DNA of 64,000 bases from Nostoc sp. LEGE 06077 (GCF_015207705.1 NZ_JADEWI010000019.1:1-64000); one strand, 5' to 3'; positions 26,002-34,412 are shown, counted from the stretch's first letter. The notes: generated by a model not told the origin, from the sequence alone. Numbers and translations are program-made.

Positions 26002-27459
26002 ATGCAAGTTCAAACACCAGACTGGGTTAAGCACGCGGTTTTTTACCAAATCTTTCCCGATCGCTTTGCTAGAAGCAAACAGCCGCGTAAACGATTGTTA
26101 CATGAAGCCCGTTGGGAAGATTGGGAAGCAATGCCCACACTCCAAGGTTATAAAGGCGGCGATTTGTGGGGCATTATTGAGGAATTAGACTATATCCAAG
26201 GTTTAGGAATTAACGCGATTTATTTCACGCCAATTTTTCAATCGGCTAGTAATCACCGTTATCACACTCACGATTATTACCAAGTTGATCCGTTGTTGGG
26301 AGGAAATGAGGCGTTTAAAGAATTGTTAGAAGCAGCCCATCAACGGAATATTAAAGTAGTTTTGGATGGAGTGTTTAATCATTCAAGTCGCGGGTTTTTC
26401 TTTTTCCATGATGTGTTGGAAAATGGCCCTCATTCGCCTTGGATGAATTGGTTTAAAATTCATGGCTGGCCGCTGTCTGCTTACAATGGTGATTTTCCAG
26501 CTAATTATGAGGGTTGGGCGGATAATCGAGCTTTGCCAGCCTTTAACCACGACAACCCAGAAGTGAGAGAATACATCATGGAAATTGCCGAATATTGGAT
26601 TAAACTCGGCATTGATGGCTGGCGGTTAGATGTGCCATTTGAAATTAAAACTCCTGGTTTTTGGCAAGAATTTCGAGAGCGAGTCAAAGCCATTAACCCC
26701 GAAGCTTATATTGTGGGCGAAGTCTGGGGAGATTCCCGCGAGTGGTTAGATGGGACGCAATTTGACGGCGTGATGAATTATTTATTTGCTGGGCCGACAA
26801 TTGCCTTTACCGCAGGCGATCGCGTAGTCTTAGAACAAGTCCAAAGTCGAGACTATCAACCTTATCCACCTTTATTTGCGGCTGAGTACGCCACAAAAAT
26901 CCAAGAACTACTGCAATTCTACCCTTGGGACATTCAGCTAACGCAACTCAACTTACTTGCTAGTCACGATACCGCCCGTTTAATGACTATTGCAGGTGGT
27001 GATAAAGCCAGCATTGAATTATCAACTTTACTGTTACTCACCTTTCCGGGTGCGCCGAGTATTTATTATGGTGATGAAGTGGGTTTACCCGGTGCAATAG
27101 ATCCCGACTCCCGGCGCAGCTTTCCCTTAGAAGCGAATTGGGATCAAGAAATTCTCCAAATTCACCGCCAATTAATTGACATTCGTCATGCTTACCCAGC
27201 TTTGCGGATAGGAGATTATCAAGTTCTTTATGCCCAAGGAACACTATACGTTTTTGCTCGCACTTTAGGCACAGAAGAATTAATCATTGCGGTGAATACT
27301 GGTACAGGATCAGCTATAGCAAACATAGATATTACTAGTTTGCCAACTCAACCCAGCAAGCTTTTATTCGGCTACGCAGAATACGAGTGGAATAACGCCG
27401 GAGAAACTAAACAGCTTTCTCTCACAGTTCCTCCCCGTACTGGTTGTATTTTGGCTTAA
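26002..27459 (+). CDS. GH13 alpha-amylase family glycoside hydrolase
   Basis: A 485-residue cytoplasmic enzyme with no signal peptide. The catalytic residues are in place: nucleophile Asp210 in DGWRLDVPFE, acid/base Glu240 in IVGEVWGD and the third acid Asp323 in LLASHDTARL. Region I reads VVLDGVFNHSSRG. The layout matches cyclomaltodextrinase or neopullulanase-like enzymes that degrade maltodextrins derived from glycogen. It lacks the N-terminal domain of the dimeric cyclomaltodextrinases. The start is the ATG at 26002 (MQVQTPDWVKHAVFYQ). It is a single gene, with copy B of the mobile repeat just after it. Confidence 0.93.
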   Translation: MQVQTPDWVKHAVFYQIFPDRFARSKQPRKRLLHEARWEDWEAMPTLQGYKGGDLWGIIEELDYIQGLGINAIYFTPIFQSASNHRYHTHDYYQVDPLLGGNEAFKELLEAAHQRNIKVVLDGVFNHSSRGFFFFHDVLENGPHSPWMNWFKIHGWPLSAYNGDFPANYEGWADNRALPAFNHDNPEVREYIMEIAEYWIKLGIDGWRLDVPFEIKTPGFWQEFRERVKAINPEAYIVGEVWGDSREWLDGTQFDGVMNYLFAGPTIAFTAGDRVVLEQVQSRDYQPYPPLFAAEYATKIQELLQFYPWDIQLTQLNLLASHDTARLMTIAGGDKASIELSTLLLLTFPGAPSIYYGDEVGLPGAIDPDSRRSFPLEANWDQEILQIHRQLIDIRHAYPALRIGDYQVLYAQGTLYVFARTLGTEELIIAVNTGTGSAIANIDITSLPTQPSKLLFGYAEYEWNNAGETKQLSLTVPPRTGCILA

Positions 27460-27493
27460 ACATAACGTGGATTTTACTCCCCTCTCCTCGTAG

Positions 27494-27699
27494 CCGTGTA
27501 CACACAAGTCGCAAATTTTCGTGTTTAACCACATCCCGCCTAGAACTAAAGTTCCAGGCTCATAGCCAAAGTCCACAAAGCGTGGACTGGAAGATATTTT
27601 TAGTTCAGTCATCTTCAGATGACTTGCGCTATGAGACTCGGAATTGATTCCGAGGCGGGACAGATGCACTCAACGAAATTTATTTGTGTGTACACCATA
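27494..27699 (+). mobile_element. GTGTACACACAA element, copy B, with 9-bp target duplication
   Basis: The terminal repeats (GTGTACACACAAG at 27496 and TTGTGTGTACAC ending at 27695) and inner hairpins match copy A. The reading frame is closed here by a TGA in the CTCGGAAT-TG-ATTCCGAG loop, while the stem itself is intact. TCCTCGTAG stands directly on both sides (27485-27493 and 27700-27708), a perfect 9-bp target-site duplication. The target was the loop of a CCCCTCTCC...GGAGAGGGG hairpin repeat, now split into two halves. Confidence 0.88.
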
Positions 27700-27795
27700 T
27701 CCTCGTAGGAGAGGGGCTGGGGGTGATGTTAAAAATTCTCTCCTCTACTCCCATGTGGTCTACACTGCAAATTAGGCGCTGAATAGCTTATATGC

Positions 27796-29169
27796 TTACC
27801 GAGTTCGTAACAACTGCACAAAGGTATTACTCACCGTATTGTCTTTAGTATCCGCCGCGTATTGAATCAACTTTTCCCGCAATTCCTTAGCTGCATCTAA
27901 CGGGAGTAAGCTGGCTAACAAGAAGTACACACCACGAAAACGGGGGTCGCCCATTCTATCAACTAATAATCCTTCCGCTTCATCACTTTCGCCCAGGAAG
28001 TTATGCACTAAGAAAAAGTCCATGATTTTATCGTGGCGGAAATACCATTCTTGCTTGGGTTCGCCTTTTTCATCTTGCCATTGACGGCTGACAACCATTT
28101 TGTATTTCTCGTCTTCTAAAGATTTGACAACTTGATAAAATTCATCGGCGGGTAAAGCTTGTTTGTCTTGCAGTCGCATTTCGTAGACGGCGGTGGCGAA
28201 TTTTTTTAACGGAAATTCCTGATTCCATTCCTTCAGGTATTCTGCCGCTATTAGATTGTATTGCTGTTCTTGCAGGCGGAATAAGTTGGGATGTTTGCCT
28301 TGGGATAACATCAGCGCGACTACATTTAAATCCATTGGGTTGGAAAGAATGCGCCGGACAGCATCTAACTCTTCTTGGGCTTGCTGGTCTTTGAGGACTT
28401 CTGTTAAATAGTTGGTGCAGGCTTGGGTGTAATCAGCACCTTGAATTTTCGCATCTTTGGGTAGTAGCGGCTGGCGGGAAAGCAAAAACTCTTGAATTTG
28501 GGTTTGTTCTAAAGGCTTTAGTTCGTAGGTTTTGGCGGTGGAGGGTGGTGTCCACTCTAGGGGCTGGGTAGTCATAATAATGTTGCCCCGGAAATAGCTT
28601 TCGACAAATTGGCAGATTTTCGCCCTAGTGTCGGCGGTGACTTCGTTGAGTCCGTCGATGCAGATGTCTATTGCACCACTGTAAATCAGGTTTTTCAGGA
28701 AGTTGGCATCTTGGGCTTGGCCGTGTAGCTTGTCTTGAACCGCTTCAATTACACCCTTATGGCATTTTTGGGCGGGGAGGTAAACGATAATGCGCTGGGA
28801 GTTTGTCAGCAGATGGCGGAGAAACATCGACTTGCCTAAGCCGGAATCTCCTTCTAAGATAATTTGCCCGTGAATTTTGGGGAGGGCGGCGGTAACTGGG
28901 AGGATGTCGCCAGAAACGGGGACTTTGACTTGAGACTCTGGGAAATATGATTCGTCATGAAAGTTATCTAACCCGGCATCGGCTAGTAGGGAAGGTTTGA
29001 AAGGTTCAAATAATTTGCGGCGGAAAAAGGGAACCCAGGTGAGGAGAAAGCCGACGTAGCCCACGCCTAAAATGCGGCGTACCCAAGGGTTCCAGAAGAA
29101 GATGGCTTGGACTTGGGGAAATTTCGGGTAGGCGAAGATCAGGTCTATAACTTCAACCCCCCTGAGCGG
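27796..29169 (-). pseudogene. NACHT/STAND-type NTPase, 5'-truncated
   Basis: The open frame encodes an ATPase region with Walker A GDSGLGKS, Walker B IDICIDGLNEV, a sensor-like MTTQPLEW and a helical C-terminal half. Coding character continues upstream of the GTG at 29064 to a stop at 29170-29172 (VEVIDLIFAYPKFPQVQAIF, then NPWVRRILGVGYVGFLL). The true N terminus is therefore missing and no proper start exists. A fragment at 30705-30944 on the same strand looks like the missing beginning of the same gene. STAND NTPases of this size with membrane-anchored N termini act as signal or defence switches, but the function of this one is unknown. Confidence 0.7.
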
Positions 29170-29192
29170 TTACGATTTATTTTATATTTTTT

Positions 29193-29219
29193 CTTAACTG
29201 TCTTAACTGTCTTAACTTT
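29193..29219 (+). promoter_or_regulatory. Three tandem CTTAACTGT 9-mers upstream of the EF-hand gene
   Basis: CTTAACTGT, CTTAACTGT and CTTAACTTT follow each other with a 9-base period and lead into CCTTG, 105 bases before the EF-hand start codon. A two-unit version sits at the same relative place before the cupin gene (30206-30223). This may be a shared operator or the remains of a duplicated segment end. Confidence 0.45.
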
Positions 29220-29324
29220 CCTTGTTTTAAATAAAATATTGTGAAATACTCTCAAATAAGTTCATCCGCGCGGAATAGTTGAACAGCAAAGTTGATACAA
29301 CATTTCATATAACGGAGATTAAAT

Positions 29325-29918
29325 ATGCCTCTTGTTGAAACTCAAGATTTGTTGGATCGAAAATTCGATGTTTGTTTTACTCATGCTGACGTGAACGGTA
29401 ACGGCGTTCTAGAACAAGCCGATGTACTCGCTCTCGCCGCTCGTGTTGCTACTTATCTCGGCGAGCCTATGGGCAGCCCCAAAACACAGAAACTGTTCCA
29501 AACGTTTGAACACTTTTGGACTCATGTACAAGCCAAGATGGATGTTGATAACGATGGCCAAGTGACTCCGGAGGAATGGCGCAATGGCTTAAAGTCCTTC
29601 GCCGAAGATTCAGAAGCCTATAAATCAGCCTTCCATCCCCTTGCAAAAGCGATTTTCACAATCTGCGATCGAGACGACAACGGTTTCCTCGAACAAAGTG
29701 AGTTCGCCAAATTCCACCAAGCTTTTGGCTGTAAGGCGGCGAACAGCCAGCTAGCTTTCCAGAAGCTCGACAGCAACGGCAACGGACAGCTTACGGTCGA
29801 TGAACTCCTGATCGCGTGGCAGGAATACTACACCAGTAGCGACCAAAATGCGCGAGGCAACTGGCTGTACGGCGACGTTTGGGACAATACGGTGGTTGTC
29901 GGCAGCAAGACAAGATGA
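29325..29918 (+). CDS. Four-EF-hand calcium-binding protein (calerythrin-like)
   Basis: A 197-residue soluble protein with four EF-hand loops: DVNGNGVLEQAD at 22-33, DVDNDGQVTPEE at 73-84, DRDDNGFLEQSE at 115-126 and DSNGNGQLTVDE at 149-160. All have Asp at position 1 and an acidic residue at position 12 in loops 2-4. Loop 1 ends in Asp. The spacing is that of calerythrin or sarcoplasmic calcium-binding proteins, which act as calcium buffers or sensors. Codons end in C or G more often than in neighbouring genes, which suggests transfer from a higher-GC bacterium. A terminator follows. It lies inside a disrupted NTPase gene. Confidence 0.92.
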   Translation: MPLVETQDLLDRKFDVCFTHADVNGNGVLEQADVLALAARVATYLGEPMGSPKTQKLFQTFEHFWTHVQAKMDVDNDGQVTPEEWRNGLKSFAEDSEAYKSAFHPLAKAIFTICDRDDNGFLEQSEFAKFHQAFGCKAANSQLAFQKLDSNGNGQLTVDELLIAWQEYYTSSDQNARGNWLYGDVWDNTVVVGSKTR

Positions 29919-29995
29919 CCTACTCAAGCATCGTTGCCAGACTGACGCGACCCAAGCTTGGGTAGTGCAACGATTCACAAAAAATTCTGCCATAT

Positions 29996-30032
29996 AGCTG
30001 AAAATCCTTACTTGAAAAGGTTTTCAGCTTTT
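29996..30032 (+). terminator. Terminator after the EF-hand gene
   Basis: AGCTGAAAA pairs with TTTTCAGCT, with inner CCTT and AAGG extending the stem, followed by TTTT. A 14-bp palindrome ACCCAAGCTTGGGT lies just upstream at 29950-29963. Confidence 0.75.
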
Positions 30033-30205
30033 AGCTATACGGTACTTATTAGTTATGAATCAACATTGCCTAGTTTGAGCCAATTTAGACAATGTTTAAT
30101 AACTATTCTTTGCAATCATCAGGGTTTTGGGCATTTCTCTGATGAGGTATCAGCTTCTCTTTTAGGCAATGAATAACTAGAATATCGCTCCTAAATAAAT
30201 ATTTT

Positions 30206-30223
30206 TTTAACTGTCTTAACTGT
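30206..30223 (+). promoter_or_regulatory. Two tandem TTAACTGT-type 9-mers upstream of the cupin gene
   Basis: TTTAACTGT followed by CTTAACTGT and CCTTGTATT, 86 bases before the cupin start codon, matches the motif upstream of the EF-hand gene. It suggests shared regulation or a duplicated boundary. Confidence 0.45.
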
Positions 30224-30309
30224 CCTTGTATTCTTATTTAGAGTCTGAGATGTTAAGAAATCTAACGACTAATTTCTTTTGAATAGTATAGTCTTTAGGG
30301 TGATAGTTT

Positions 30310-30726
30310 ATGAGTTCTGAAATTTTAGATACTTGCATCTCACAGCAAGTGAGTAGTGTTGTAGTTGTTCAGGAGCCAGAAAGAATTTGTGATACAGATC
30401 ATGGCTATGTTCGAGGCTGGGGTGTAACTGAAGAAACTGTCGGATCGAAGCACCTTAGTATGGCTCACGGCATAATTCCTCCAGGAGCAGGTGCAACCCC
30501 ACACTACCATCCTTTTGAGACTGCGATATACATTATTACGGGAACGTGCAGAGTTTTGATAGGTGTTGAGAATGATACATTTGTAGATATCAAAGCAGGC
30601 GATTTCCTCTATATTAAAACTGGTGTCGTGCATTGTCCGGTTAATTGTGGGCAGGAAGTGATGGAATATATTGTTGCCCGAAGTTCGCCACAAGAAATTT
30701 GTCTTTATCCTGACCAAAAATGTTGA
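30310..30726 (+). CDS. Single-domain cupin protein
   Basis: A 138-residue cupin. Motif 1 is PGAGATPHYHPFETAIYIITG (His65, His67, Glu70) and motif 2 is GDFLYIKTGVVHCPVN (His108), which together form a metal site. Such small cupins can be dioxygenases, isomerases or sensors; the substrate is not evident. The ATG at 30310 lies soon after a tandem 9-mer motif. The gene is transcribed opposite to the broken NTPase gene whose parts flank it. Confidence 0.88.
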   Translation: MSSEILDTCISQQVSSVVVVQEPERICDTDHGYVRGWGVTEETVGSKHLSMAHGIIPPGAGATPHYHPFETAIYIITGTCRVLIGVENDTFVDIKAGDFLYIKTGVVHCPVNCGQEVMEYIVARSSPQEICLYPDQKC

Positions 30727-30944
30727 AGCTGAATGTTATCACGCCTTAGTCGATATTGCTTCACTTTGAGGTAGCTGTCGTCAAGGGAGGCTACTATGCT
30801 GTTAATCTGCCATGCTTCTGGCTTGGGTTTGGGTGGTTCTTTAGCGCTCACCCAAGTCAAGGTGAGAAAAAAGGAAAGGATGAAGGCTAAAGGATACAGG
30901 ATAAAAGGGGAAGGTTTGCGGGTGCGGCGGTGAGTTAGCAGCAT
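30705..30944 (-). pseudogene. N-terminal fragment of a membrane-anchored HEAT/NTPase-type gene
   Basis: The ORF starts MLLTHRRTRKPSPFILYPLA, has a single transmembrane segment (FILYPLAFILSFFLTLTWVS), then EPPKPKPEAWQINSIVASLDDSYLKVKQY, which resembles the first HEAT-type helix pair of large cyanobacterial repeat proteins. After about codon 58 the sequence becomes unrelated (RLRRDNIQLQHFWSG) and overlaps the end of the cupin gene. I read it as the 5' end of the same gene whose 3' end is at 27796-29169, the middle having been lost or replaced. Confidence 0.55.
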
Positions 30945-31065
30945 ATTTGGGGTAAGCTGGCAGATTACACGGGGTTATCGGTATAATATCAGGCTGGCAA
31001 TTTGTAATTCCTGATTCGTAGTGAAAAAATCGGATTTAGTTTGACGTGAATTCGGCGGATATGAA

Positions 31066-31181
31066 AACCCCTCTCCAAACCTCTCCCCTGCAAGGAGAGA
31101 GGCTTTGAAACTCCTATTTTTTGTGTAAAACGAGGAATATTTCTGCCCCTCTCCGCGTCGGAGAGGGGTTGGGGAGAGGTT
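31066..31181. repeat. CCCCTCTCC/GGAGAGGGG hairpin repeats
   Basis: Two G/C-rich palindromes lie here: CTCTCCCCTGCAAGGAGAGAG at 31081-31101 and CCCCTCTCC-GCGTC-GGAGAGGGG at 31146-31168. The second is followed by TTGGGGAGAGG. This repeat type recurs at 27480, 35030, 39330, 45383 and 48450 and is the usual landing site of the GTGTACACACAA element. Confidence 0.75.
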
Positions 31182-31225
31182 CATCAAACTCAAGTTCATT
31201 TACGAATTTCTAATACTCGCCCGTG

Positions 31226-31519
31226 AGTATCAAACACTCTCGCGCCAGTATTAAAGACTCATTCACGAGTATCAAAGACTCATTCACGAGTATTAAACAC
31301 TCTCACGCCAGTATCAAAGACTCGTTCACCAGTATTAAAGACTCTCGCACGAGTATCAAACACTCTCACGCCAGTATCAAACACTCGCCCACGAGTATCA
31401 AAGACTCTCGCACCAGTATCAAAGACTCGCTCACGAGTATTAAACACTCTCACGCCAGTATCAAAGACTCGCTCACGAGTATCAAAGACTCTCACGCCAG
31501 TATTAAACACTCGTTCATT
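31226..31519. repeat. 21-bp minisatellite, 14 units
   Basis: Fourteen head-to-tail 21-bp units start AGTATCAAA or AGTATTAAA and continue with ACTC plus a variable end (CACG, GCC, CACC). The array is 294 bp. Because 21 is a multiple of three, both strands are open: SIKDSFT/SIKHSHA heptads on plus and VFDTRER/VFDTGVR heptads on minus. No start region or signal supports translation. The unit length equals about two helical turns of DNA. Confidence 0.9.
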
Positions 31520-31579
31520 TTTGTTCTTGCCTTTTAATCGATTAGCTATTCAATCAAATATTTTTATTTTTCCCCGAAT

Positions 31580-31607
31580 GTAGGGGCAAACGGCCGTTTG
31601 CCCCTAC
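31580..31607. repeat. Perfect 28-bp palindrome
   Basis: GTAGGGGCAAACGG is followed directly by its exact complement-inverse, centred on CGGCCG. A half-copy (CCGTTCGCCCCTAC) occurs at about 31639. This resembles the small palindromic dispersed repeats of Nostoc genomes. Confidence 0.85.
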
Positions 31608-31657
31608 GATGTTATTCGTTACTCTTGACAATCAAGACAGCCGTTCGCCCCTACAAC

Positions 31658-32134
31658 TTATGAATTAGATGCAGCTTTCGCAGGTTTAGCTTTCATTGCT
31701 TTAAACCGTTCGCCCAATTGTTCAGCAACAGTTTTTAACCCTGGTGTTTTCTTCGCCGCAGTCTTGACGTAATCATAAACTGTTAAACTGCTTCCCATTG
31801 CTTCGCTGCCAACTGCCAATAAAGTATCATCGACTTGTTCTGTCAGTTGTCGCAACCCAATTAACAATTCGGTGAGGGTGGCGGCTAGTTGATAATCCCG
31901 GACAAATTCATCAACATCAAAGCTGGCTGGTAAAATGTCGCGGTTAGATTGGGCAGCAGTCAGGCTATTGTTGACGAAAGCGAGGCTTTTATCGCCCATT
32001 TTAAATAACTTGCGTCGTTCTTCGACACTCAGCGTTACCAGAAACGGCAACTTTGCCTGAATGGTTGCAAAGGCGGCTTTGATTTCTTGGATATCTTCTG
32101 GAGAAAGGGAGGCGGTGATATTTTGGTAAGCCAT
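31658..32134 (-). CDS. Conserved hypothetical protein (158 aa)
   Basis: A soluble, almost entirely helical protein beginning MAYQNITASLSPEDIQEIKA, with LPFLVTLSVEERRKLFKMGDKSLAFV and a Lys/Ala-rich tail (AMKAKPAKAASNS). The 'LPFLVTLSxEERRKLFKMGDKS' block is the most conserved-looking part. I do not know its function. It is flanked on both sides by palindromic repeats and seems monocistronic. Confidence 0.75.
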   Translation of the reverse strand: MAYQNITASLSPEDIQEIKAAFATIQAKLPFLVTLSVEERRKLFKMGDKSLAFVNNSLTAAQSNRDILPASFDVDEFVRDYQLAATLTELLIGLRQLTEQVDDTLLAVGSEAMGSSLTVYDYVKTAAKKTPGLKTVAEQLGERFKAMKAKPAKAASNS

Positions 32135-32287
32135 AGGCTCTTTACCTTAGTGAATTTTTGTTATGATTCCCACTGGTAAAGGCGATCAATCACACAGCAT
32201 AAGTAGTTACGTACAAAATTTTCTGTGGAGATTGGGTGTAAGGGGTTGTTTTAAGAGGATGTCTGAGAAGTATTAAATCTTGTGCTT

Positions 32288-32362
32288 GATCCCCCCTAGC
32301 CCCCCTTAAAAAAGGGGGAAAATGAATCAAAGTCCCCCTTTTTAAGGGGGATTTAGGGGGAT
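32288..32362. repeat. GATCCCCC / GGGGGATC inverted repeat
   Basis: GATCCCCCCTAGCCCCCCTT and AAGGGGGA are followed by AGTCCCCCTTTTTAAGGGGG and ATTTAGGGGGATC. The unit can fold into a long hairpin with two inner hairpins. It is a common intergenic repeat type in cyanobacteria, here between two minus-strand genes. Confidence 0.7.
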
Positions 32363-32462
32363 CTACAAGTCTCAAATACAACACCAAAAAGTTTTCAGAC
32401 ATCCTCTAAAAGTGTTTAGCTGTAATTTTAGTGATAATTCTTACCCCCCTTGGAAAGCTACG

Positions 32463-32655
32463 GTGTACACACAAATGTTCGTTGAGTGCATCTGTCCCGC
32501 CTCGGAATGAATTCCGAGTCTCATAGCCAAAGTCATCTGAAGATGACTCAACCAAAAATGTCTTCCAGTCCACAAAGGGTGGACTTTGGCTATAAACCTG
32601 GAACTTCTAGGCGAGATACGGTTTCAGACGGCAAATTTTTGACTTGTGTGTACAC
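32463..32655 (-). mobile_element. GTGTACACACAA element, copy C (inverted)
   Basis: Read on the minus strand this 193-bp copy has the same terminal repeats and hairpins as copies A, B and D. It carries a 4-base deletion in the GAACT-AA-AGTTC hairpin that shifts and closes the reading frame (LEVPGL then stop). Two stem changes keep pairing by G-U wobble: GGTT opposite AGCC, and TCTCGCCT opposite AGGCGGGA. The loop of the GTCCAC/GTGGAC hairpin changed while the stem did not. It is flanked by TTACCCCCCTTGG and AGAGGGGAGAGGTGGGG, again a C-rich/G-rich repeat. Confidence 0.85.
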
Positions 32656-32727
32656 GGTAGAGGGGAGAGGTGGGGTTTTTCGGTTTTTATAAGTAATCAA
32701 GCAGACTTGATATTACTCCCTAATTTC

Positions 32728-33147
32728 TCAATGTCCAGCCACCATCGCAGGCATCAAAACTGCATCAATTACATGAATCACACCATTATCTGCCAGAATA
32801 TCTGTTTTCAGGATGTTGGCATCATTGACTTTAAAACCTCCGTTAGCAGACTCAATTGCTAAAACAGATCCCTCAAGTGTCTCTGCTTCTTGAATCTGCA
32901 CTAAGTCATCAGATCTAACATCGCCAAAAGCAACATGATAGCTAACAATTTTCTTCAGTTTGGCAGTATCTTGTAGTAGCGCGTCTAAGGTTCCTGCTGG
33001 TAGTTTGGCAAAGGCCTCATCTGTAGGTGCAAAGACTGTAAAAAAGTTAGGGCTTTGGAGAGTATCGATAATTTGTGCAGCCTTAGCAGCTTCTATTAAA
33101 GTGGTGAAATTGCCTGCATTCACAGCAGTTTCTAAAAGATTGGCCAT
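32728..33147 (-). CDS. Fasciclin (FAS1) domain protein
   Basis: A 139-residue single FAS1 domain without a signal peptide. H1 is FFTVFAPTDEAFAKLP and H2-like is DNGVIHVIDAVLMP. The domain covers the whole protein (MANLLETAVNAGNFTTLIEA to VMPAMVAGH). FAS1 domains mediate adhesion or ligand binding; the lack of a secretion signal suggests a cytoplasmic role or leaderless export. Homologs are widespread in cyanobacteria and can respond to stress. The ATG start is clear. Confidence 0.92.
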   Translation of the reverse strand: MANLLETAVNAGNFTTLIEAAKAAQIIDTLQSPNFFTVFAPTDEAFAKLPAGTLDALLQDTAKLKKIVSYHVAFGDVRSDDLVQIQEAETLEGSVLAIESANGGFKVNDANILKTDILADNGVIHVIDAVLMPAMVAGH

Positions 33148-33240
33148 TATGATATTCAGGTAGTCTTACAAATTAGTTATAAATTGATACCAAGTTATGC
33201 ACCTCTATCAATAGAGAGGCCGCTGACAATATATAGCAAA

Positions 33241-33289
33241 GTGTTGAGTGCTGAGTGTTGAGTGCTGAGTGCTGAGTGCTGAGTGCTGA
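33241..33289. repeat. STRR heptamer array (GTGCTGA)
   Basis: Seven tandem 7-mers, GTGCTGA with two GTGTTGA variants, lie upstream of rpoZ. A second heptamer tract (CCTGTCC x3, then CCTATTT and CCTATTC) follows at 33361-33398. Heptameric STRR repeats are a hallmark of heterocystous cyanobacteria. Confidence 0.85.
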
Positions 33290-33462
33290 GTATAAAACCA
33301 ATATTAGGAATCATATTTGATTTGGAGAAAAAAACTCAGTACACCTCTGTTACTTCTTTTCCTGTCCCCTGTCCCCTGTCCCCTATTTCCTATTCCCTCC
33401 ATCATCAAGTCGGATTCCTATAGTACTGCTAAACTGGGGAATGTCCCCCAGAACCATTAACT

Positions 33463-33699
33463 ATGCTCAAGCGTTCTAAGTTCGAGACAACCCAATCTCA
33501 GATTATGCACCGTGCCGAGGATTTAATTAGTGCAGCCTCGAATCGCTACCGCATCACGGTTCAGGTGGCAAATCGAGCCAAGCGTCGGCGTTACGAAGAT
33601 TTTGAAAGTTCTGAAGATATTATGATGAAGCCTGTTTTAAGAGCAATCATCGAAATGTCTGATGAATTAACTCAGCCAGAAATTATAGGTGAAATGTAA
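33463..33699 (+). CDS. rpoZ: RNA polymerase omega subunit
   Basis: A 78-residue protein, [20 protein letters not shown], with the conserved [22 protein letters not shown] block followed by the acidic tail typical of cyanobacterial omega. Omega stabilises beta-prime in the RNA polymerase core and influences sigma-factor use. The length is normal for cyanobacteria. It is followed by a secreted protein gene with a different likely promoter. Confidence 0.93.
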   Translation: MLKRSKFETTQSQIMHRAEDLISAASNRYRITVQVANRAKRRRYEDFESSEDIMMKPVLRAIIEMSDELTQPEIIGEM

Positions 33700-33817
33700 A
33701 AGTAGTCCTGGGGTGAAGGTGCTGAGTACCTGAGTATTTGTATGATTGCACCTTTATCTCAAATTTTTTTGTTAATTAAAAAAGAAAATAATTCTGCGTT
33801 GCTCAATTATCCCGCTG

Positions 33818-34384
33818 ATGGTTGTGAAGTTTAATTCAGCATTAATAATGTTGTTGGTTGTGGGTGGGCTTGTTGTGAGTTTAGGCACAAGTCAATTACA
33901 CCAGTCTAGTTTCTTGGGTATTCAGCCTGCTGTAGCTCAAAGAATCAGTCCTTCTGATGTTTGGCAGTTAGTATATCAGCAATTACCCGACCTGCCCAAA
34001 GAAAACGCCTACGTCAACAAAGAAACTGGCAAAGTTGCACAGACTAACACTTTAGCTAATCGCCTGATTCGTTATCACGTTTATGTAAAAGAGCGATCGC
34101 CTATTTATCGCCTAGACTGGAAGCTAACATTGGCTGATTATCTGGGTGCGAATGAAATTATGTATGACACCACCTATCCAGGTAATGATACATTACGCGA
34201 AAATCCCATAGAAGGCGATCGCGCTGCCATTACCCGCCTCAGTCGTCGTCAACGAGATGCTTTAGTTCAAACCTTAGTCAACATCTTTAATCCCAATTCC
34301 CCAAATACTAGCAATCAACCTACTCCGACAACTTCCAGCACTCCCCAAAAACCCCAAACAGGCGGTGCAGACCTCCTGAAGTGA
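33818..34384 (+). CDS. Secreted conserved hypothetical protein
   Basis: A 188-residue protein with an N-terminal signal peptide (MVVKFNSALIMLLVVGGLVVSLGTSQ, cleavage possibly near AVA at about 40). A conserved body begins ISPSDVWQLVYQQLPDLPKENAYV and includes YHVYVKERSPIYRLDWKLTLADYLGANE, followed by a Thr/Pro/Ser-rich tail. It appears to be a cyanobacteria-specific periplasmic or thylakoid-lumen protein. Its function is unknown. Confidence 0.8.
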   Translation: MVVKFNSALIMLLVVGGLVVSLGTSQLHQSSFLGIQPAVAQRISPSDVWQLVYQQLPDLPKENAYVNKETGKVAQTNTLANRLIRYHVYVKERSPIYRLDWKLTLADYLGANEIMYDTTYPGNDTLRENPIEGDRAAITRLSRRQRDALVQTLVNIFNPNSPNTSNQPTPTTSSTPQKPQTGGADLLK

Positions 34385-34412
34385 TTTTGAATTTACAATC
34401 TAAAATTTGCAG

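Noticed and set aside
29193-29219. Pho-box (SphR) interpretation of the CTTAAC direct repeats
   Set aside because: Cyanobacterial Pho boxes as I know them repeat with an 11-base period. This array has a 9-base period, so only the CTTAAC core is shared.
31223-31537. Plus- and minus-strand heptad-repeat ORFs across the minisatellite
   Set aside because: Any 21-bp tandem repeat without internal stops is open on both strands. There is no ribosome site or start context.
16560-32670. Target-site duplications for element copies A and C
   Set aside because: I could not find convincing matching flanks. They may have decayed or the copies may have been moved by recombination.
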